Origin: Streptomyces sp. NWU339
GTDB taxonomy: Bacteria; Actinomycetota; Actinomycetes; Streptomycetales; Streptomycetaceae
Length of the DNA stretch: 32,775 bases
Assembly (NCBI RefSeq): GCF_003143855.1
Contig: NZ_QFRK01000082.1
Coordinates: forward strand, 1-32,775
Direction of reading: 5' to 3'
Shown here: positions 1 to 7,003 of the stretch, in pieces
How the letters are laid out: every line of letters starts with the position of its first letter
Numbering within the stretch: the first letter of the stretch is position 1
Made by a program: the position numbers and the translations under genes
The notes under the pieces: generated by a model
Seen by the model: only the letters and a program-made list of their open reading frames with translations
The model's database searches: none
What the model was told of the DNA's origin: nothing

Positions 1-72
1 CAGCTTCGCGAGATGCTCGGCGGTTGCCCTGCGGACATCGAGCACGGCGGTGTAGGTGATACTGGACGCCAC
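1..72 (-). CDS. IS transposase, N-terminal 24 codons (runs off the left edge)
   Basis: Read on the minus strand from a GTG at 70-72, the frame gives a short N-terminus containing ITYTAVLDVRRATAEHLAKL and stays open to the window edge. From memory this resembles the N-terminus of Streptomyces IS5-type transposases, which begin with a similar Y-T-A-V-L-D-V motif. An AGAGG lies about six bases upstream of the GTG. The gene points away from the Lamassu operon, and one end of the element probably falls between about 73 and 180, where the lmuA reading frame loses its start. Only 24 residues are visible, so the family is tentative. Confidence 0.5.
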   Translation of the reverse strand, partial: MASSITYTAVLDVRRATAEHLAKL

Positions 73-100
73 GTGGAGCCTCTGGTTGTACGGAACGTGA

Positions 101-1204
101 TCTTCGCAGACCCGTTCCTATCAGGGGCTTCACTCATGTCTGACGTCGAGTCACCATCCCGCCGTCCGGCGTCATCACGCACCGCAACCGTCACGTTGCC
201 GAGAAGACCTCAATGGCGGTATTTTCTGGGATTTTCAGCAGATCAAGACGCGGGACACGACCACACCCTGGGCGCTCACGGACGTTCTCGCCAAGGGCCC
301 GCTAAAGAGCCTATGGCGTACGTACGGGACGGTGAAGGACCAGGGGCTCTCATACAGGCTCACGGCCGGTTTGGAGGGCTACCTCGATCCCGCCGACGCT
401 CTCGTTACTGCTCTCGCACACGGAGGAGGGGCAGACAACGAGCGGTGCTTGAAGCGGGTGACAGCCCACCTGAAGGCTGACGTCAAAGAAGTCTCTGCCT
501 TCCTGGGCCTGGTCCGTATCCGGGAACTGCCCAGACGCGAGGACATCGAGTTACGCAACACCGCCTTCCTCCACGAGCTGGGCCCGTCTTTGACCGGTGC
601 GGAGATCACCGGCCTCTACACCGAACTCGTGCGCCGTACCCGAGAGGCAATGCAGGGTCGCCTGGGTCCTCGGTGGGCCGAGCAGCTAGCAGTGCATGAC
701 CTGCCTACGAAACTGCTGAGGAAGCGCATCGGGCCCAGCACCGTTGCTGACCTTCAACAGCGCTTGCTGCGCCCCGACCACGTGCTGCTGACCGATGTCT
801 CGCAGCGACTCAGCGGGGTTGAAACAGCGCTGGTCCGCAAACTCCGCCGTGGCGCGGCGACGGACGATGTGATCCAGGAAGCTCAGATGGTCCGCGCCCA
901 TGCCGACATTCACCGTATGAAGCAGCAGTCCCTGGGCACGTGGCCGGCTGACCCGGCCATTGAGGCGGACCTAGACGAGCGGCTGCTGCTGGTCGCGCGC
1001 CGTACCATCCGCAGCCACGCCACTGACCCTCGCCCGGCGAACGCCATCTTCGACGGCCTTCAGACCACCCTCGAAACGAGCGCCGCTACCCACGATCGCT
1101 GGCCCCTGTACGCCCGGGACAGCGTGCTTCTCATGGGCCGCGCGTGCGCCATTTCCGACGAATGCCGCTTCGACTGGGGGACCGCCCATGAGTCTCCTGC
1201 CTGA
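101..1204 (+). pseudogene. lmuA: LmuA, Lamassu effector with Cap4/DUF4297-type nuclease, 5'-truncated
   Basis: The frame is open from 101 to 1204 but has no legal start before a GTG at 332. Nuclease-like coding begins upstream of that GTG: at about 220-265 it reads F-Q-Q-I-K-T-R-D-T-T-T-P-W, the Q-x-K block followed by P-W that I associate with Cap4/DUF4297 endonucleases of Lamassu LmuA. The acidic catalytic residues that should precede it, and any start codon, are missing. The alpha-helical remainder (about 290 residues from 332) looks intact and would be the part that docks to LmuB/LmuC. It overlaps lmuC by 17 bases. A product starting at 332 would lack the Q-x-K motif, so nuclease activity is doubtful. 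The family call rests on the motif and on the two genes downstream. Confidence 0.65.
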
Positions 1205-1757
1205 TGTTGCCCCACCCTCCACCGCGCCCCCGGGCCATCCCAACGAGCTGCCTCCCTCCGCCGACGCGCAGGCCAGGCTTCTCATACTCATCGACGCCTT
1301 CTCCGAGACAGCCGCATCCAAGGGCATCGAAGGCCGGATGAAGCTCGCCAAACTCGACTTTCTCCTGCGCTACCCCGAGCACTTCAACCATCTGATGGCC
1401 GAGCGCCGACCCGACACCGACCCAGGCGACGACCCGTGGCTGACAGGAGCAATCGAGCAGAGCATGATCCGCTATCGCTACGGCCCCTGGGACCCCGCCT
1501 ACTACGCCCTCTTAGGCGCTCTGACGGGCAAGGGTCTCATCGAACCCAAGCACGAGAACGCAGTCGCGACCTACCGCACCACGCCAGCCGGAAGAACGGT
1601 CGCGCAGGCCCTCGCCGAATCCGAAAGCTGGCGCCCCGTACGTGATCGGGCCCGCCTCCTGCGCCGGCACTTCAACCTCACCGGCACCACCCTGAAAGAC
1701 CTGATCTATCGAGCGTTCCCCGACATCGTCGAGGCGGACTGGGGGACACAGCTGTGA
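1188..1757 (+). CDS. lmuC: LmuC / ABC-three-component middle component
   Basis: A 189-residue protein of the small middle-component type that links the effector to the SMC-like ATPase in ABC-three-component (Lamassu) systems. It has no catalytic motif. The body is helical with a winged-helix-like stretch: residues about 45-65 contain G-R-M-K-L-A-K-L-D-F-L-L-R-Y-P, and about 100-140 contain Y-R-Y-G-P-W-D-P-A-Y-Y and a T-P-A-G segment, all typical of these proteins as I know them. The ATG at 1188 has a GGGGG seven bases upstream and overlaps the end of lmuA. The stop overlaps the lmuB start as GTGA. The tight overlaps on both sides indicate translational coupling and one complex. Confidence 0.75.
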   Translation: MSLLPDVAPPSTAPPGHPNELPPSADAQARLLILIDAFSETAASKGIEGRMKLAKLDFLLRYPEHFNHLMAERRPDTDPGDDPWLTGAIEQSMIRYRYGPWDPAYYALLGALTGKGLIEPKHENAVATYRTTPAGRTVAQALAESESWRPVRDRARLLRRHFNLTGTTLKDLIYRAFPDIVEADWGTQL

Positions 1758-3673
1758 GAATCCGGATCGAAGAACTGCACCTGGTCGGAACCAGCCGGCG
1801 CATCCGTTTCGAGCCGGGGATGAACGCCATCACTGGCGCCATGAGCGGCGGGAAGACGGCGACGATCAGCTGTCTTCGGGCCCTGCTCGGCGCCGACGTA
1901 AGTGTCGTCCCCGAGCTCCGGGGCCGCACCATGGCCGGCACCGTACTCATCGGCGACCGCCGCTTCCGCATCGTCCGACCCCTTGTCACCACCACTACCG
2001 CCAAGGTCGACATCGCCGAGATCGGAGGTCAGGAGGAAGCCTGGCGGCTGCCGGCCAGCGAACTCCAGGCCGGCTACGACCACACCTTCCGCGACTGGCT
2101 CCTCGACCGCCTAGGCCTGCCCCGCATCAAAGTGCCACGAGCCCCCACCGACCAGACGAGCCCGCTTGTCCCCGTAACAGCAAGCGACTACCTCATGTAC
2201 TGCGTCCTGAGACAGAAAGAGATCGACGCTTCTGTCTTCGGCACCGCTGACAACTACGCGAAGAACATCAAACGCCGCTACGTCTTCGAGATTCTCTACG
2301 GCATCCATGACCCCGAATCCACCGGACTCAGGGAACGGCTTCGCGAAGTCTCCACGGAGCTCAAGGCCCTTACCGCAGACTCCGTCACCCTGGAACGACT
2401 CCTGGCTGAGACAGCCTTCGGCTCACAAGCCCAGCTGGAGGTGCAGCGCACGGCAACCGAGGCCAAGCTCCGCGCGGCACGCACGGCGGACCAGCATCTG
2501 ACGAGTGAGCTCACCGACCCTTCCACGGTGACCCTGCGCTCTCGGATTGCTGACGCTGAAGCCGAACTCGCACGCATCGACATGGCAACCGCTGCGGAAT
2601 CTGCTGCGGTAGCCAACCTGCGCGAGCTACACGACCAGCTCATCGCCCAAAGTCGTCGCCTCACCCGCGCACTCGTCGCGGAGCGGCTCCTCAACGACTT
2701 CGAGTTCCACACCTGCCCCCGATGCGGATCCGGCGTCCCAGAGCGCGGGGACGAGGACACCTGCCGCCTGTGCCTGCAGACCCCTCCGCAGACCGCGGCA
2801 CCGTCATCCCTCGCCAGCGAGCAGGATCGGGTCATCGAGCAGGTGTCGGAAACCAAACAGCTCATCGAACGCAGCACGAAAAGGATCGAAGAGCTCCAAG
2901 CCGCACGCGCAGGCCACGCCCGCCTCCGCAACGACCTCGGAGCACAGCTGGACCGAGCCACGGCAGCCTTCGTCAGCGATCAGACCGACCGTATCCGCGT
3001 CACAGCCGCCGAACAGGCCCGGCTTGAAGAACGTCTGATCAGCCTGGAACAAGCCCTGTCGCTTTACGAGCGCTCCCAGAAGCAAGCGCGCCGCATCGCC
3101 GAACTGGAGCAGGAACAGGAATCTCTCAACGCGAGCATCGACGCTTCCCGGCACAGCAACCCTGCTGTCCAAGAACGATTGCGGAAACTCGACGCAGCAT
3201 TCGAGATGATCCTCCGTGCCTTCGACACCCCACGGTTCGAAGAACCGTCAGGCACGTACATCAGTCGCAAGACATACCTGCCCATCGTTGACGGCCGATC
3301 CTTCGCAGACCTCGGGTCCCAGGGAGTGGAAGTCCTCGTCAACGTGGCGCACGTCCTCGCACACCAACTCGTCGCTCTCGGCGACAACAGCGTTCCGCTC
3401 CCGAACATCCTGATCATCGACGGCATCAGCAACAACGTCGGCCACGAAGGCATCGATCTCGAACGGCTACGCAAGATGTACACCACCTTGCTTACCGCTG
3501 CCCGCGAGCACATCGACGACCTGCAGATCATCGTGGCGGACAACGATCCCCCGCCCATCTCCGGAGTTCACCGCGCGCTTGAACTGTCGGACACCGATCG
3601 CCTCGTCCCAGGAGTGACTGCCACACACGAGGCCCCGGACGCAGAGACTGATCAGGATGGCGATAGCAGCTGA
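1754..3673 (+). CDS. lmuB: LmuB, SMC/Rad50-like ATPase of a Lamassu (ABC-3C) system
   Basis: A 639-residue ABC ATPase of the SMC/Rad50 type (DUF3732-like). Walker A is G28-A-M-S-G-G-K34-T35. A zinc-binding element C321-x2-C324...C337-x2-C340 sits between two long predicted coiled coils (about 190-310 and 345-470), the arrangement of a zinc-hook or zinc ribbon at the arm tip. Walker B is I-L-I-I-D556-G, followed by a D-loop-like region and I-V-A-D-N-D near the end. In Lamassu, this protein is thought to sense foreign or abnormal DNA ends and release or activate LmuA. The GTG start at 1754 overlaps the lmuC stop. All ATPase motifs are present, so this subunit looks functional even though lmuA is damaged. 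Confidence 0.85.
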   Translation: MRIRIEELHLVGTSRRIRFEPGMNAITGAMSGGKTATISCLRALLGADVSVVPELRGRTMAGTVLIGDRRFRIVRPLVTTTTAKVDIAEIGGQEEAWRLPASELQAGYDHTFRDWLLDRLGLPRIKVPRAPTDQTSPLVPVTASDYLMYCVLRQKEIDASVFGTADNYAKNIKRRYVFEILYGIHDPESTGLRERLREVSTELKALTADSVTLERLLAETAFGSQAQLEVQRTATEAKLRAARTADQHLTSELTDPSTVTLRSRIADAEAELARIDMATAAESAAVANLRELHDQLIAQSRRLTRALVAERLLNDFEFHTCPRCGSGVPERGDEDTCRLCLQTPPQTAAPSSLASEQDRVIEQVSETKQLIERSTKRIEELQAARAGHARLRNDLGAQLDRATAAFVSDQTDRIRVTAAEQARLEERLISLEQALSLYERSQKQARRIAELEQEQESLNASIDASRHSNPAVQERLRKLDAAFEMILRAFDTPRFEEPSGTYISRKTYLPIVDGRSFADLGSQGVEVLVNVAHVLAHQLVALGDNSVPLPNILIIDGISNNVGHEGIDLERLRKMYTTLLTAAREHIDDLQIIVADNDPPPISGVHRALELSDTDRLVPGVTATHEAPDAETDQDGDSS

Positions 3674-3727
3674 GACACCAGTCGTGCTTACAGCGCGAAG
3701 TCCTGGGGTTCGTGCTCCCGGGACTGT

Positions 3728-3909
3728 GTGCTCTTCGCTGTCCGGGGCGCCGACAGTGCGGCCGCCGCACTCGCCATGGTCTTCAAGCTCGTCGAGTCCG
3801 CCCAGGCCCGGCGGCGGGCCGTGCACGTGCCCCACCTCGTCGCCCTCGTCCGCGCCGGGGCCCGCTGCGAACGCGGCCGGCTCGTCGAGCGCCCCGAGGC
3901 GGTTGCGGC
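3728..3909 (+). pseudogene. Transposase C-terminal remnant (IS256/mutator-like)
   Basis: The frame starting at GTG 3728 reads A-L-A-M-V-F-K-L-V-E-S-A-Q-A-R-R-R-A-V, then P-H-L-V-A-L-V-R-A-G-A-R and L-V-E-R-P-E. I recognise this as the extreme C-terminus of IS256-type transposases common in Streptomyces, which usually read FKL-ESAQ-RWRAVN-HLVALVRAGA. Only about 60 residues survive and there is no upstream catalytic part. It marks a mobile-element scar between the Lamassu operon and the hydrolase. The exact IS family is from memory. Confidence 0.55.
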
Positions 3910-3945
3910 ATGCTCGAGGCCGGCCGATTCCCTGGGGGCTCCAGC

Positions 3946-4746
3946 GTGGCATGGTCTGAACACGTGGTGGTGCGAGACGGCGTCCGGCTTGCCTGCCGGG
4001 ACTGGGGCGGGCCGGGACAGCCCCTCGTGCTGCTGCACGGCCTGGCCGGTCACGCGGGTGAATGGGACGTACTGGCACGGCGCTTGAGCTCCCGGTATCG
4101 GGTCGTCGCGGTCGACCAGCGCGGGCACGGCGCCAGCGAGCGCCACCCGCGGGACATCTCCCGCGCCGCCCACGTCGCCGACATCATCGCCGTTGCCGAT
4201 CGGCTGGCGCTGCGGCGGCCCGTCCTGGTCGGCCAGTCGCTGGGCGGGCACACCGCCATGCTCACCGCCGCCGCGCATCCCGGGCGCGTCCGCGCACTCG
4301 TGCTCGTCGAGGCCGGCCCCGGCGGTCCGAACCCGAACGGCCCCGCGGACATCGGCGGCTGGCTCGACTCATGGCCGACCCCGTTTTCCTCGCGCGAAGC
4401 GGCAGCCGCGTTCCTCGGCGGCGGACCGGTCGGCGCAGGCTGGGCGGCCGGGCTGGAGGAACGCGAGGGCGGATGGTGGCCCCGCTTCGACCGGGACGTG
4501 ATGGTCCGCTCGCTGGCGGAGAACGCCCGGCGCTCCTTCCGGCACGAGTGGGGGCAGGTCGCGTGCCCCACCCTGGTCGTCCTGGCCCAGTCCAGCTTCA
4601 TCCCCGCGCAGGAAGCCGACGAAATGCTCCTGCAGCGACCCGCCACCCTGGCCATGAGCATCCCCGGCACCGGCCACGACCTGCACCTGGAACAGCCCGA
4701 GATCCTGCACACCGCGCTCGTGGACTTCCTCGGGAGCCTCGTCTGA
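3946..4746 (+). CDS. Alpha/beta-fold hydrolase
   Basis: A 266-residue alpha/beta hydrolase. The oxyanion segment is L-L-H31-G-L-A-G, the second strand ends V-D57-Q-R-G-H-G-A-S, the nucleophile elbow is G-Q-S98-L-G-G, and the catalytic histidine is in G-T-G-H244-D-L-H. The acid of the triad is not in an obvious G-x-x-D position; the expected strand reads V-L-A-Q-S-S-F-I-P-A-Q-E-A-D, so an E or D there may serve. I chose GTG 3946 because GGGGG lies seven bases upstream and homologues usually begin just before V-V-V-R-D-G; ATG 3910 is the alternative. Substrate is unknown: esterase, lactonase or haloperoxidase-like are all possible. No partner gene is nearby. Confidence 0.8.
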   Translation: MAWSEHVVVRDGVRLACRDWGGPGQPLVLLHGLAGHAGEWDVLARRLSSRYRVVAVDQRGHGASERHPRDISRAAHVADIIAVADRLALRRPVLVGQSLGGHTAMLTAAAHPGRVRALVLVEAGPGGPNPNGPADIGGWLDSWPTPFSSREAAAAFLGGGPVGAGWAAGLEEREGGWWPRFDRDVMVRSLAENARRSFRHEWGQVACPTLVVLAQSSFIPAQEADEMLLQRPATLAMSIPGTGHDLHLEQPEILHTALVDFLGSLV

Positions 4747-4811
4747 GAACTCCTGCGCGGTCACCACGACACCAAAGTCAGACCCCGCACGTAGCCACCG
4801 ATCCACAGGTC

Positions 4812-4940
4812 ATGACAATTACTCTCGATGGGTTCGGGGAAGTCCTTCCCGGACATGAGCACACGGACGGTGATCCGTGCATCGCCGCAGCGGCAGAGTC
4901 CTGTCCGTCTCAAGCCATCAAGATCTCGCGCACCGGCTGA
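4812..4940 (+). pseudogene. 3Fe-4S ferredoxin, C-terminal fragment
   Basis: A 42-codon frame reads D-G-F-G-E-V-L-P-G ... A-A-A-A-E-S-C-P-S-Q-A-I-K-I-S and stops. This matches the C-terminal half of small actinobacterial ferredoxins that serve cytochromes P450, where the final cluster cysteine lies in a C-P-x-x-A-I motif. The N-terminal cysteines that bind the cluster are absent, and no start with a ribosome site precedes the fragment, so it is a remnant. No P450 gene is nearby. Confidence 0.55.
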
Positions 4941-5384
4941 GTGTCAGGCGCCGGGCAGGCTGCGGATGACTCGACGTATTGCCCGACGGAGAACGGTTGA
5001 CCCAGACTCCCGTCATGAGCACTCCGCGACGCCACCTCGGAACCGGTCCGAGCACCACCAGGAGCACACCGACGACGGACACGAGCCTGCGGCTTCTGCC
5101 CGTCGAACGAGCCGAGCCGGGTGCACTCTTGGGGGAAGCCGAGCACCAGGACGTGGCCGGCCGGAAAGGCCGGCGGAACCTCGGGCCGGGCATCGCGGTG
5201 ACACCGGAAGGGGTGTCGTAGGGAAGTTGTCGGCGTCCGGGGCTCCCTTGACCGGACCCCTTGACCAGCAGGTCAGACTCCTTGACCAAGGTCGGTGTCC
5301 GGCACCGGATGAGGCGCCCTGCAGAACGTCCTGTGAGGCGTCTCGGTAGGCGCCTTGTGGGGCGCCCTGGTTCGGCGAAGTCAT

Positions 5385-5441
5385 TCCGTCTTAAGCCATC
5401 AGGATTTCGCACCCTGCTGAGCGTCAGTGCTGGGCAGGCTG
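5385..5441 (+). repeat. Decayed second copy of the ferredoxin 3' end (first copy 4904-4962)
   Basis: The 57 bases here align with 4904-4962, which cover the last ferredoxin codons and the start of its 3' flank. Shared blocks include TCCGTCT-AAGCCATCA-GAT and, after the stop, CTGAG-GTCAG followed by GGGCAGGCTG. Several substitutions and small gaps separate them. Between the copies, 4963-5384 holds no convincing gene, only short shadow frames and a GC-rich sequence containing repeated GGCGCC boxes. The arrangement suggests an old tandem duplication followed by decay. Confidence 0.5.
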
Positions 5442-5449
5442 TCCTACTT

Positions 5450-5480
5450 GGCCCGCACCGATCCGGTGCGGGCCTTTTCT
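5450..5480 (+). terminator. Rho-independent terminator
   Basis: An 11-bp perfect stem, GGCCCGCACCG (5450-5460) with CGGTGCGGGCC (5464-5474) around an ATC loop, is followed directly by TTTTCT. This is a textbook intrinsic terminator for plus-strand transcription. It ends the ferredoxin remnant region just before CRISPR array 1, and could insulate the array from plus-strand read-through. Confidence 0.8.
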
Positions 5481-5561
5481 CGTCCCACGCTCTCACGGCG
5501 GGCAGCGCAGCAAAGCGCTGGCCAAGCCCGAGATCCGGCACACGCCCTACCCGGTGGAAGT

Positions 5562-6869
5562 CGGGGCCACCCCCGCGGGCGCGGGGGCACTCCCCCTTGT
5601 GCCCGGACTCCCGCTGTGAGGAGGGACCATCCCCGCAGGCGCGGGGACGACGCCCGGGTTGAGCTCCATGCCGTAGATCGTCGGGAGCAACCCCCGCGGG
5701 CGCGGGGACGACCCCGCGGTCGGTCAAGGCGAAGGACTGGGGCGGGAGCAACCCCCGCGGGCGCGGGGACGACTCCGTCGGCGCCGGCGGTGATGCGGTC
5801 GCGCAGGAGCAACCCCCGCAGGCGCGGGGACGACCCCCTGCCGACGTTCGCCGCGTGACACGCCCTGGGGCTACCCCCGCGGGTGCGGGGACGACGAAGG
5901 GCCCGTCCACGGGGTGTTGGTCATCGGAAGCAACCCCCGCGGGTGCGGGGACGACCTCGTCCTGCGCGAGCAGCTCGTCCCGCTCGCGGAGCAACCCCCG
6001 CGGGTGCGGGGACGACCGGCACACCCAGCCGCACGGCGACGCCGCCGAGGAGCAACCCCCGCGGGTGCGGGGACGACCCGGCGGGGTTCACGACGTCATC
6101 GAACGTGAGGGAGCAACCCCCGCGGGTGCGGGGACGACGCACCCACCCCGATCAGCAGCGCAGCGAACGGGGAGCAACCCCCGCGGGTGCGGGGACGACG
6201 TGCGGCGCAAGTTCATGAACCTGCCCAAGGTGGAGCAACCCCCGCGGGTGCGGGGACGACGACCTCCTCATCGACCAGGGTGACGCGTTCGCGGAGCAAC
6301 CCCCGCGGGTGCGGGGACGACGCTGCGACGTCGCTGCGGATGTTCTCGACGAGCGAGCAACCCCCGCAGGCGCGGGGACGACATCGAAGGGGTTCAGGTC
6401 CGCGACGGCTGGACGAGCAACCCCCGCAGGCGCGGGGACGACCGGCAGAGGAGAAGCCAGCACGCATCCAAAGGAGAGCAACCCCCGCAGGCGCGGGGAC
6501 GACCCGCCGATGACCATCCTGGGCCGCCCGGTGATCGAGCAACCCCCGCAGGCGCGGGGACGACACCTGGGCGAGCACCCGAGGCTGCTGGACGGGTGAG
6601 CAACCCCCGCAGGCGCGGGGACGACGGTTTGCCCGGCCCGCTCACCTGGAAGCTCCTGGAGCAACCCCCGCAGGCGCGGGGACGACGCCGCGGCCGACGA
6701 CGACGAGCCGAAGAACCGGGAGCAACCCCCGCAGGCGCGGGGACGACGTGCAGCTCCGCCCCGTACCGCAGGAAGTCCCGGAGCAACCCCCGCAGGCGCG
6801 GGGACGACATGAGGAGGGCCTGGGCGCGGTCGGTGTGCAGCGAGCAACCCCCGCAGGCGCGGGGACGAC
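5562..6869 (-). CRISPR. CRISPR array 1, type I-E, 22 repeats / 21 spacers
   Basis: Repeats of 29 nt recur every 60-61 bases, from 5562-5590 (degenerate) to 6841-6869, with 31-32 nt spacers. Read on the minus strand the repeat starts GTCGTCCCCGC and ends GGGGTTGCTCC, with a CCCCGC/GCGGGG stem typical of type I-E. The array is therefore transcribed leftward from a leader at 6870-7003; the two left-most repeats (5562, 5623) are the most decayed, as expected for the leader-distal end. Plus-strand repeat cores fall in blocks: GCGGGCG at 5562 and 5684-5745, GCAGGCG at 5623 and 5806, GCGGGTG at 5867-6293, GCAGGCG at 6354-6841. The 5867 repeat has GGCTACCC, like array 2. The crRNA 5' handle would be GUUGCUCC. 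Confidence 0.97.
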
Positions 6870-7003
6870 ACGTGTTGAGCTGCGGTGATGCTAGCAAGAG
6901 CCAGGTTTTTCATTCCCCTGGGTTCGGCTCTGATTCCTCGCCCCGGGTGATTGTCAGTGGCGGGGCTTATCGTGCCGATGGCACCAAATGCTTGGGGGGT
7001 TCG
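6870..7003. promoter_or_regulatory. Array 1 leader and shared divergent promoter region with cas3
   Basis: This 134-bp gap is the only place for both the leftward array promoter and the rightward cas3 promoter. Next to the first repeat, on the minus strand, lies CACCGCAGCTCAACACGT (6870-6887). The same position beside array 2 has CACCGCAGGTCACGAAGT (17344-17361), matching at 14 of 18 bases, so it is probably the leader-anchoring site read during spacer integration. A T/A-richer patch (AGGTTTTTCATT at 6903-6914) lies further in. I see no unambiguous -10/-35 pair. Confidence 0.6.

Noticed and set aside
4918..6024. 368-codon minus-strand frame covering 4.9-6.0 kb
   Set aside because: Its right half is translated repeat sequence and the left half has no recognisable domain; no ribosome site.
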